Shown here: positions 1 through 5,127 of the stretch, piece by piece
Layout: every line of letters begins with the position of its first letter
How positions within the stretch are numbered: position 1 is the stretch's first letter
From: Brucellaceae bacterium
Lineage (GTDB): Bacteria; Pseudomonadota; Alphaproteobacteria; Rhizobiales; Rhizobiaceae
Direction of reading: 5' to 3'
Assembly: GCA_031253705.1 (NCBI GenBank)
Contig: JAIRVW010000031.1
Location: 1 to 7,115 of the forward strand
DNA: 7,115 nt
Made by a program: the position numbers and the translations under genes
The notes under the pieces: model-generated
What the model saw: only the letters and a program-made list of their open reading frames with translations
What the model was told of the DNA's origin: nothing
Databases searched by the model: none

Positions 1-678
1 GGCGCAGATGAAACCGGTTTTCATACCGTCCGCGCCATTAAAGCGGCCGAGCAGAATATTGTAATTCGCCTGAACTTTTTTACCCTCACCCGGATCAATC
101 GCTTCCGTGTTGAAGTAATGGGCATATTCAGGAAACTCACGACGCAACTGTGCAGCCAGCAGAGCCATATCACGGGCAGTCGTGTAATTGTTCGGATCCG
201 GCAGACCATGCGGATTAGAAAAATTGGAACCGAACATACCGATGCGCTTCGCCTCGGCATTCATCATTTTTGCAAATCCGGCTTTGCTGCCGCCAACAGA
301 TTCCGCCACCGCGACGGATACGTCATTTGCAGACTTGACCATCATAATTTTTAGAGCGCTGTCGAGTGTCATCACCGAGCCGGCTTTATAGCCCATCTTG
401 CTCGGCGGCTCTTTCGTTGCAGCAACAGACATACGCACCGGCGATTCCAGTGTTTTCTGACCAGAGCGCAAAGCGCGAAAAACCACATAGGCTGACATCA
501 TCTTGGTAAGCGATGCCGGATACCAGCGCTTAAAAGCTTCATTATGCGCCAGCACCTGCCCCGATGCCACATCGACAGACATATAAGGATTGGCCTCTGC
601 CGCCGACATGCTTTGAGAAACAGCAAGGCATGACACTGTCATAGCCAGAACAGATTGTTTTAAAATACGCGGGATCAT
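1..678 (-). CDS. Serine-type D-alanyl-D-alanine carboxypeptidase (penicillin-binding protein, peptidase S11), 3' end outside the window
   Basis: Periplasmic enzyme that removes the terminal D-Ala from peptidoglycan pentapeptides and so limits cross-linking. Translating leftward from the ATG at 678 gives 226 residues with no stop before the edge. A hydrophobic N-terminus (about residues 5-22) followed by SMSA|AEA suggests a signal peptide cleaved near residue 25. All three active-site motifs of the S11 family are present and correctly spaced: SLTK (Ser56, Lys59), SAN (116-118) and KTG (220-222). The start is supported by an AAAGGTGG ribosome-binding site (complement of 686-693) about 7 bases upstream. 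The C-terminal part, including any PBP5-like domain, SPOR domain or membrane anchor, is missing, so the exact paralogue (dacA, dacC, dacF type) cannot be named. It is divergent from the amidohydrolase gene. Family assignment is very secure. Confidence 0.93.
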   Translation of the reverse strand, partial: MIPRILKQSVLAMTVSCLAVSQSMSAAEANPYMSVDVASGQVLAHNEAFKRWYPASLTKMMSAYVVFRALRSGQKTLESPVRMSVAATKEPPSKMGYKAGSVMTLDSALKIMMVKSANDVSVAVAESVGGSKAGFAKMMNAEAKRIGMFGSNFSNPHGLPDPNNYTTARDMALLAAQLRREFPEYAHYFNTEAIDPGEGKKVQANYNILLGRFNGADGMKTGFICA

Positions 679-736
679 GGGATGACCACCTTTCAAGGCG
701 AAATATTCAATAGACAGATGTCCGGATTGCATGCGC

Positions 737-765
737 TCTATCCGCAGACCGATAACTGCTTTCAA
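737..765 (-). promoter_or_regulatory. Candidate promoter of the carboxypeptidase gene
   Basis: On the minus strand TTGAAA (complement of 760-765) is followed after 17 bases by GATAGA (complement of 737-742). The -35 element matches the sigma-70 consensus at five of six positions, the -10 at only three. Transcription would begin about 50 bases before the ATG at 678. An inverted repeat, AACTGCT at 754-760 and AGCAGTT at 769-775, brackets the -35 element and could be an operator. Found by eye, so tentative. Confidence 0.3.
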
Positions 766-884
766 TTCAGCAGTTCTTCAATCGGGATAAAAAGGCAAAA
801 ATCCGGCAGTCAGAAAAAATGCCTTCACATTTTTACTCGGTTGCACTTTTCTACCTCAGTCCGGACATAAAAGGCAAAGACGGA

Positions 885-914
885 TTGGCGAAATTTTATA
901 AAACACATTATGTT
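885..914 (+). promoter_or_regulatory. Candidate promoter reading toward the amidohydrolase gene
   Basis: TTGGCG (885-890) and TATGTT (909-914) are 18 bases apart in an AT-rich patch. It would leave a leader of about 135 bases before the GGAG at 1046. Match to consensus is only moderate. Confidence 0.25.
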
Positions 915-1006
915 ATCTGAGAGCGTTGTGTTTTACCCACACCGCTGCGAACTAAAATCAGACTTTATTGCATAATTCCCGAAGCTGAAATGCAATCGGG
1001 GTTACG

Positions 1007-1015
1007 TTATCCACA
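1007..1015 (+). promoter_or_regulatory. Consensus DnaA box (TTATCCACA)
   Basis: The nine bases match the canonical high-affinity DnaA-binding word exactly. A second word, TTACCCACA at 933-941, differs at one position and has the same orientation, with 74 bases between the two. They lie between a candidate promoter and the amidohydrolase gene. Site identity is clear; function as a DnaA-binding site is inferred, and a single perfect 9-mer in 7 kb can occur by chance. Confidence 0.4.
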
Positions 1016-1056
1016 CAGTGCCTCGGAGGAGAGGCGTACAGGGTCGGAGAACAGAA

Positions 1057-1206
1057 CTGCCGCTTTGAGACCGCGCTGCACAATTAAAACAGGAAGTAAG
1101 CCTGTGGCGCAGACATTTACACAGCAAGCCGGAACTACTCTATGACGTTTATGAAACTGCGGCATTTGTAGAACAGAAACTGCGTGAATTCGGTTGTGAT
1201 GAAGTT
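1057..1206 (+). pseudogene. Damaged 5' end of the M20D amidohydrolase gene
   Basis: In the same frame as the downstream CDS, codons from 1069 encode family-typical N-terminal sequence: DRAAQLKQEV, then WRRHLHSKPELLYDVYETA, then KLREFGCDEVV leading directly into the annotated CDS. No ATG, GTG or TTG codon occurs in this frame between 1069 and 1206. Family members commonly begin M-P-x-x-(N/D)-R-A-A; here the matching codons are CTG (1057-1059), CCG, CTT and then TGA (1066-1068). A GGAG at 1046-1049 sits 7 bases before that CTG, exactly where a ribosome-binding site for the ancestral start would be. Two substitutions, ATG to CTG and a sense codon such as TTA to TGA, would explain this. A sequencing error, or initiation at CTG 1102, cannot be excluded. 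Confidence 0.65.
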
Positions 1207-2253
1207 GTGACCGGTATCGGACGCACCGGTGTTGTCGGCGTGATTAAAGGTAAAAAAGGCCCGGGTCAGGCAATCGGCCTGCGTGCGGATATGGATGCAT
1301 TGCCGCTGACCGAAACCGGTACACCGGAATGGGTTTCCCAAAATCCGGGCAAGGCTCACTCCTGTGGTCATGACGGTCACACATCCATGCTGCTGGGTGC
1401 TGCAAAAATTCTTTGCGAGACCCGCGACTTCTACGGTGAACTCATCGTCATTTTCCAGCCTGCCGACGAAGGTGGTGCCGGCGGTCTCGCTATGGTCAAT
1501 GACGGCATGATGGAGCGCTTCAACATTGTTGAAGTTTACGGCATGCACAATATGCCGGGCATCGAGGTTGGTGAACTCGCAGTTTGCAAAGGCCCGATCA
1601 TGGCCGCAACAGATGAATTCACCATCACCATTAACGGTAAAGGCGGCCATGCCGCACAGCCGCACCGCAATATTGATCCGATCGTTATCGGCTCCCAGCT
1701 GGTTACAGCATTGCAGAGCATTGTTTCACGTGGATCAAACCCGCTGGATTCACTGGTGATCTCAGTCACCAAATTTAATGCCGGTGAAGCTTACAATATC
1801 ATTCCGGAAAAAGCCGTTCTCGCAGGCACTGTTCGCAGCCTCACAAAACACAGCCGTGCTTTTGCTGAAAAACGCATCCGCGCGCATTGTGAAGCTTTCG
1901 GTCTGCTCAACAATATCACCATCGATCTCGATTTTAAGAACAACTATCCGGTAACATTCAACCATTCCGGACAGACTGAAATCGCAGCTGATGTTGCCGA
2001 CAAGGTCAGCATCAATGGTCCGATCACCCGTGAAGTTGAACCGATGATGGGCGGCGAGGATTTCTCCTATATGCTCGAAGCCCGTCCGGGTTGCTATATT
2101 TTCCTCGGCAATGGCGAGAGCGCCAATCTGCATCATCCCGCCTATGACTTTAATGATGATGCCCTGCCATACGGCATGAGCTACTGGGTTGAGCTTGCAC
2201 AATATCGTCTCAAAGATGCACAGCTCGCACCGGCTGAAAAAATCGCAGCCTGA
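1207..2253 (+). CDS. M20D-family amidohydrolase (aminoacylase or hippurate-hydrolase-like), start uncertain and N-terminus probably lost
   Basis: Cytoplasmic metal-dependent amidase of the peptidase M20D group, which cleaves N-acyl or amide bonds of amino acids; the substrate cannot be fixed from sequence. The first conventional start in frame is GTG at 1207, giving 348 residues against about 390 for the family, because roughly 46 conserved residues are encoded upstream without a start. Counting from that GTG: DMDALP (28-33), metal ligands Cys53 and His55 in CGHDGH, PADEGG with Asp87 and Glu88, His114 in GMHNMPG, the dimerisation domain starting with TITINGKGGHAAQPH (139-153), GGEDFSYM (282-289) and the C-terminal metal histidine in LHHPAYDF (His309). 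In the family the pair at 87-88 is usually Glu-Glu, the first acting as general base, so Asp87 is unusual. There is no good ribosome-binding site just before 1207. A strong terminator follows, so it is probably transcribed alone. Family certain; functional status doubtful. Confidence 0.8.
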   Translation: MTGIGRTGVVGVIKGKKGPGQAIGLRADMDALPLTETGTPEWVSQNPGKAHSCGHDGHTSMLLGAAKILCETRDFYGELIVIFQPADEGGAGGLAMVNDGMMERFNIVEVYGMHNMPGIEVGELAVCKGPIMAATDEFTITINGKGGHAAQPHRNIDPIVIGSQLVTALQSIVSRGSNPLDSLVISVTKFNAGEAYNIIPEKAVLAGTVRSLTKHSRAFAEKRIRAHCEAFGLLNNITIDLDFKNNYPVTFNHSGQTEIAADVADKVSINGPITREVEPMMGGEDFSYMLEARPGCYIFLGNGESANLHHPAYDFNDDALPYGMSYWVELAQYRLKDAQLAPAEKIAA

Positions 2254-2284
2254 TTGCCAACAGCAAAATTAAACAGTCTTTGAC

Positions 2285-2318
2285 AAAGCGGAGAGGGAGA
2301 CCCCCTCTCCGCTTTTTT
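2285..2318 (+). terminator. Intrinsic terminator after the amidohydrolase gene
   Basis: A perfect 13-base-pair stem, AAAGCGGAGAGGG (2285-2297) with CCCTCTCCGCTTT (2303-2315), closes a 5-base loop and runs into six T residues at 2313-2318. It lies 31 bases after the amidohydrolase stop codon. Confidence 0.9.
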
Positions 2319-2360
2319 ATTTGTGATCAGCCAATGGGGCATTTTCTGCCGTGCCTGCCC

Positions 2361-2389
2361 TTGGCTTACCGGTAAAAAATCAGTATGTG
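2361..2389 (+). promoter_or_regulatory. Candidate promoter of the tRNA-Arg gene
   Basis: TTGGCT (2361-2366) and TATGTG (2384-2389) are separated by 17 bases and would start transcription a few bases before the tRNA at 2404. The preceding terminator implies that the tRNA needs its own promoter. Consensus match is moderate. Confidence 0.35.
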
Positions 2390-2403
2390 TGCAACTGTTA
2401 TCC

Positions 2404-2480
2404 GGTCCCGTAGCTCAGTAGGATAGAGCGACAGATTCCTAATCTGTAGGCCACTGGTTCGAATCCAGTCGGGATCACCA
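2404..2480 (+). tRNA. tRNA-Arg, anticodon CCT
   Basis: The cloverleaf is complete. The acceptor GGTCCCG (2404-2410) pairs with CGGGATC (2470-2476), with one G-T pair at the second position. The anticodon stem ACAGA/TCTGT (from 2431) encloses the loop TTCCTAA, so the anticodon is CCT and reads AGG (arginine). The T arm CTGG-TTCGAAT-CCAG is present at about 2454-2468. The discriminator is A2477 and CCA is encoded at 2478-2480. tRNA-Arg genes of this type are common integration sites, but no island or duplicated 3' end is visible here. Confidence 0.97.
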
Positions 2481-2493
2481 CTCTCCTCCGTCT

Positions 2494-2521
2494 TTGACCG
2501 CTTGTATCCGCTGAGCAAAAT
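2494..2521 (+). promoter_or_regulatory. Candidate promoter of the flavoprotein monooxygenase gene
   Basis: TTGACC (2494-2499) and CAAAAT (2516-2521) are 16 bases apart, between the tRNA and the ATG at 2564. The -10 element matches consensus at four of six positions. No terminator hairpin was seen between the tRNA and this gene, so read-through from the tRNA promoter is an alternative. Confidence 0.3.
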
Positions 2522-2563
2522 CATAAGTAAGATTCAGTCTTTGATAAGAGTGAGTTTACGGTC

Positions 2564-3679
2564 ATGGCAGAGCACCACGATAATACAGCAGCATCTGATC
2601 TGCGCATGGCTTATAAAACCGATATTGTGGTGATCGGTGCAGGACAGGCCGGTTTATCTTCCGCTTATCATCTGCAAAAACTAGGTCTGAAAGCAGGCCG
2701 CAATTTTATCATTCTCGATAAATCACCCGATGCCGGTGGCGCATGGCAGTATCGATGGCCTTCCCTCACTTTAAGCACCGTCAATCGGATTCATGATCTG
2801 CCGGGTATGTCCTTCGCTGACGTGCTTGAGCCGGATACATCCGAAGTCAAAGCCTCCGTGGCAGTGCCAAAATATTATGCCGCCTATGAGCAGAAATTTC
2901 AGTTACCGGTTTACAGACCTGTCAGTGTCACTGTTGTCTGCGAACGCAATGAGCGCTTCCGCATAGAAACCGACCGTGAAACTTTCAGCGCGCGTGGCCT
3001 GATCAATGCAACCGGCACATGGGAAACACCGGTCATCCCCCATTATACCGGCGCAGAGTTTTTTAAAGGTCAGCAGCTTCATACCCGTGATTATCAGACG
3101 GCTGAGGCTTTTGCAGGCAAGCATGTGGTTATAGTCGGCGGCGGAATTTCTGCCTTGCAGCTGCTTGATGAGATATCGCAGGTTACATCGACAACATGGG
3201 TTACGCGTAGTGAACCGCAATTCCGTGAAACACCTTTTACCGAAGAAGACGGCCGTGCCGCTGTCGCTATTGTCGAAGATCGTGTCCGGCGCGGGTTAAC
3301 TCCGGGCTCGGTTGTTTCAGTTACCGGCATTCCCCTCACCCCTGCCTTGCGTGCCGCCCGTGAGCGCGGGGCATTAAACCGCCTGCCAATGTTCAGTGAG
3401 ATTACAGAAACCGGTATCCGCTGGGCGAATGGTACAGAGCAACGCGCAGATGTCATTTTATGGTGTACCGGTTTTCGCAGTTCGCTCGATCATCTGGCAG
3501 CCTTACAAATCCGTGAAAGCAATGGCGGCATTCTTATGGGCGGCAGACTGGCAACGCAGGTTGTAAAAGATCCGCGTATTCATCTGGTCGGTTATGGTCC
3601 GTCAGCCTCAACCATCGGTGCAAACCGTGCCGGTGCTGCCGCAGCGAAAGAACTGAGCAGCTATCTGCATCTCACCTGA
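2564..3679 (+). CDS. Flavin-containing monooxygenase-like NAD(P)/FAD-dependent oxidoreductase (CzcO type)
   Basis: Predicted soluble class B flavoprotein that would use FAD and NAD(P)H to oxygenate or otherwise oxidise a small substrate; the substrate is unknown. The 371 residues show an N-terminal FAD Rossmann motif GAGQAG (25-30) after the strand TDIVVI. A second dinucleotide motif, VGGGISA (191-197), would bind NAD(P)H. An F-x-G-x3-H-x3-Y motif (Phe167, Gly169, His173, Tyr177) matches the flavin monooxygenase fingerprint and ends in Tyr rather than the Trp-Pro of Baeyer-Villiger enzymes. ATGTWETPVIP (149-159) and WCTGFR (300-305) are further typical segments. There is no signal peptide or membrane segment. 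The ATG at 2564 is preferred because AAGAGTGAG lies about 13 bases upstream, although this site is weak. The Met at residue 15 (2606), close to the Rossmann strand, is an alternative start. It appears to be a single-gene transcription unit, and its neighbours give no clue to the substrate. Confidence 0.9.
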   Translation: MAEHHDNTAASDLRMAYKTDIVVIGAGQAGLSSAYHLQKLGLKAGRNFIILDKSPDAGGAWQYRWPSLTLSTVNRIHDLPGMSFADVLEPDTSEVKASVAVPKYYAAYEQKFQLPVYRPVSVTVVCERNERFRIETDRETFSARGLINATGTWETPVIPHYTGAEFFKGQQLHTRDYQTAEAFAGKHVVIVGGGISALQLLDEISQVTSTTWVTRSEPQFRETPFTEEDGRAAVAIVEDRVRRGLTPGSVVSVTGIPLTPALRAARERGALNRLPMFSEITETGIRWANGTEQRADVILWCTGFRSSLDHLAALQIRESNGGILMGGRLATQVVKDPRIHLVGYGPSASTIGANRAGAAAAKELSSYLHLT

Positions 3680-3736
3680 TCCTCTCCGATTGAACAATGA
3701 GATTAGCTTAAAGCGATAAACTTTCAGAATAAATCA

Positions 3737-3752
3737 TTAAGTATTTGCTAAC
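3737..3752 (+). promoter_or_regulatory. CtrA-like site upstream of the ABC transporter operon
   Basis: TTAA (3737-3740), seven bases, then CTAAC (3748-3752) differs at one base from the alphaproteobacterial CtrA consensus TTAA-N7-TTAAC. Nearby, at 3761-3770, is the perfect palindrome TTCACGTGAA. Both lie in the 234-base gap before the binding-protein gene. One-mismatch CtrA words are common by chance. Confidence 0.2.
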
Positions 3753-3850
3753 CACGATGATTCACGTGAAACAATTATGCTTTTGCTGCCACGCCCGCAC
3801 GCAGAATGACACTAAAATGCTTTGCGCCGCACTATCAGATAGGATGCGCG

Positions 3851-3879
3851 TTGACCTCTTTCCGAGAACTGATTATTCG
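3851..3879 (+). promoter_or_regulatory. Candidate promoter of the ABC transporter operon
   Basis: TTGACC (3851-3856) and TATTCG (3874-3879) are 17 bases apart and end about 35 bases before the ATG at 3914. The -35 element is good and the -10 element weak. No riboswitch or leader-peptide attenuator was recognised in this gap. Confidence 0.3.
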
Positions 3880-3913
3880 TTTTGATAAGGACGCGGAACA
3901 GAGGGAGATTTTC

Positions 3914-4882
3914 ATGCGTACACTTATTATGGCATTGCTCTCAACAGCTATGGCCACAACAATGATTGCAGCTCCGGCAAGCGCTAAAGATGTCAGCGTT
4001 GCTGTAACAGCAATCGTTGAGCATCCGGCACTTGATGCCGCTCGTGACGGTGTAAAAGATGCACTGGCTGCAGCCGGCTATAAAGAAGGTGAAAACCTGA
4101 AATTCACCTATCAGTCAGCTCAGGGTAATCCTGCGACAGCTGCACAGATCGCACGCCAGTTCATCGGTGAGGCACCGGATGTAATCGTTCCGATTTCCAC
4201 ACCATCTGCTCAGGCTGTTGTTTCCGGCACCCGTGACATTCCGGTTGTCTTTACCGCTGTGTCTGATCCGGTCGGCGCGCAGCTGGTCAAAAGCATGGAA
4301 AAGCCTGGCGGCAATGTTACCGGTCTTTCCGATCTTTCTCCGGTTGCCGATCACGTTAAGCTGATCAAAGAAGTTGCACCGAATGTAAAGACAATCGGCT
4401 TCCTCTATAATTCCGGTGAAGCCAATTCGCTTTCGCTTCTCGAAGGCCTGAAGGCTGCAGCCAAAGAAGGCGGTCTGGAAGTTGTTGAATCCGCTGCAAC
4501 CAAATCCGCAGAAGTTCAGGGCGCTGCCCGCGCACTGATCGGCAAGGCAGACCTGATTTATATCCCGACTGACAACACCATTATTTCTGCGCTTGAAGGT
4601 GCAGTCAGCGTTGCGGAAGAAGCTAAGATTCCTCTGATGACCGCTGACACAGATTCCGTCAGCCGCGGTGCTTTCATCGCTCTCGGTTTCAACTACTATG
4701 ATGTTGGCAAGCAGACCGGTGAAGTTGTTGTCCGTATTCTGAATGGCGAAAAGCCAGGTGATATTCCGGTCAATGTTGCTGCCGGTACAGATCTGGTCGT
4801 CAATCTGGTTGCAGCCAAAAAGATGGGCATTGAAATCCCTCAGGCTGTGATTGACCGCGCCAGCAAAGTCATCAAAGAATAA
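3914..4882 (+). CDS. ABC transporter periplasmic substrate-binding protein (PF04392/COG2984, TrpX-like)
   Basis: Periplasmic receptor of an ABC importer. The 322-residue product begins with a classical signal peptide: Arg2, a hydrophobic core at about 4-20 and the cleavage motif ASA|KDV after residue 24. There is no lipobox cysteine, so it is soluble rather than a lipoprotein. Family hallmarks are TAIVEHPALDAARDG (32-46), PISTPSAQ (93-100), VVFTAVSDPVG (111-121), PGGNVTGLSD (131-140), IYIPTDNTI (215-223) and GFNYYDVGKQTG (258-269). The start at 3914 is chosen because GAGGGAG (3901-3907) lies 6 bases upstream and the signal peptide begins there; the 36-residue extension to 3806 would bury the signal peptide. 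In Gram-positive bacteria related proteins (TrpX) take part in tryptophan uptake, but ligand preference varies across the family and cannot be read here. A terminator hairpin follows the stop codon closely, so this gene is probably expressed above the permease and ATPase genes. Confidence 0.92.
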   Translation: MRTLIMALLSTAMATTMIAAPASAKDVSVAVTAIVEHPALDAARDGVKDALAAAGYKEGENLKFTYQSAQGNPATAAQIARQFIGEAPDVIVPISTPSAQAVVSGTRDIPVVFTAVSDPVGAQLVKSMEKPGGNVTGLSDLSPVADHVKLIKEVAPNVKTIGFLYNSGEANSLSLLEGLKAAAKEGGLEVVESAATKSAEVQGAARALIGKADLIYIPTDNTIISALEGAVSVAEEAKIPLMTADTDSVSRGAFIALGFNYYDVGKQTGEVVVRILNGEKPGDIPVNVAAGTDLVVNLVAAKKMGIEIPQAVIDRASKVIKE

Positions 4883-4890
4883 TCTCATTT

Positions 4891-4919
4891 AAACCGGTAA
4901 AGCTGCTTTACCGGTTTTT
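4891..4919 (+). terminator. Intrinsic terminator between binding-protein and permease genes
   Basis: A perfect 12-base-pair stem, AAACCGGTAAAG (4891-4902) with CTTTACCGGTTT (4906-4917), has a 3-base loop and ends in a T run (4915-4919). It starts 8 bases after the binding-protein stop codon. Inside an operon it would act as a partial terminator or 3'-end stabiliser, lowering expression of the two downstream genes. Confidence 0.85.
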
Positions 4920-4923
4920 CATC

Positions 4924-4966
4924 ATCCGGATATTCAGCACTTCATTTCAGGTCTGAATATCCGGAT
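4924..4966. repeat. Perfect 14-base inverted repeat (long hairpin) in the transporter operon
   Basis: ATCCGGATATTCAG (4924-4937) and its exact complement CTGAATATCCGGAT (4953-4966) flank a 15-base loop. Each arm contains the self-complementary word ATCCGGAT. No T run follows, so it is not a standard intrinsic terminator. It begins 4 bases after the T run of the terminator and could stabilise the upstream mRNA or bind a dimeric regulator. Confidence 0.85.
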
Positions 4967-5021
4967 CATCTCCTTTGTATCTTTCTCATCCGGCACAGCC
5001 CGCACAACGAAGATACTCAGA

Positions 5022-5049
5022 TTTCAACAGGCAGGCTGCCCCGTATTAT
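5022..5049 (+). promoter_or_regulatory. Candidate internal promoter for the permease-ATPase pair
   Basis: TTTCAA (5022-5027) and TATTAT (5044-5049) are 16 bases apart, about 80 bases before the permease start and downstream of both hairpins. The -10 element matches consensus at five of six positions, the -35 at three. It would explain how the downstream genes are expressed despite the terminator. Confidence 0.3.
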
Positions 5050-5127
5050 CAGACGGTCAGAACAGAAATCCTGTAACTGATCCGCTTGAGAGTGCCGGCC
5101 GTCTGCACAAGCCGAAGGAACATTATT

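Larger units (their letters stand above)
679..1056. other. Divergent intergenic region between the carboxypeptidase and amidohydrolase genes
   Basis: A 378-base stretch with no convincing gene. It holds the carboxypeptidase ribosome-binding site, tentative promoters on each strand, a 7-base inverted repeat (754-760 and 769-775), an AT-rich patch near 891-916, a perfect DnaA-box word at 1007-1015 and a GGAG ribosome-binding site at 1046-1049. Two copies of AAAAGGCAAA lie near 790 and 870. The short open frame at 682-870 has no recognisable protein features and is taken as chance. The open frame from the ATG at 990 runs into the amidohydrolase coding sequence in the wrong frame and stops near 1144, so it is also discounted. 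Confidence 0.7.

Noticed and set aside
679..1056. Replication origin in the divergent gap
   Set aside because: Only one perfect and one imperfect DnaA box and a short AT-rich patch; no cluster of boxes and no origin-associated genes such as dnaA or hemE beside it.
990..1144. Small plus-strand gene starting at ATG 990
   Set aside because: It reads through the amidohydrolase N-terminal region in the wrong frame, lacks a ribosome-binding site and has no recognisable features.
1135..2202. Long minus-strand open frames opposite the amidohydrolase (1135-1665, 1762-2202)
   Set aside because: Shadows of the M20D coding sequence, without ribosome-binding sites or domain features.
2404..2480. tRNA-Arg as the attachment site of an integrated element
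   Set aside because: No integrase gene and no repeat of the tRNA 3' end is visible in the window; the flanking genes look like ordinary chromosomal genes.
2903..3456. Minus-strand open frames opposite the flavoprotein gene
   Set aside because: Overlap motif-bearing coding sequence on the other strand and show no protein family features.
3806..3913. 36-residue N-terminal extension of the binding protein
   Set aside because: The extension is polar, has no ribosome-binding site and would precede the signal peptide. GAGGGAG before 3914 and the classical signal sequence fix the start there.
3680..3913. Riboswitch, T-box or trp attenuator upstream of the TrpX-like gene
   Set aside because: I found no leader peptide with Trp codons, no T-box core and no alternative terminator stem before 3914.
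4115..4888. A 257-codon open frame on the minus strand opposite the binding-protein gene
   Set aside because: It lies entirely antisense to a gene with clear family motifs and signal peptide. Its translation is rich in Asn, Cys and Arg with no recognisable domain, as expected from the complement of biased codons.
5086..5127. Upstream GTG start for the permease
   Set aside because: No ribosome-binding site at 5086 and a charged 14-residue addition before the first membrane segment. GAAGGAA fits the GTG at 5128.
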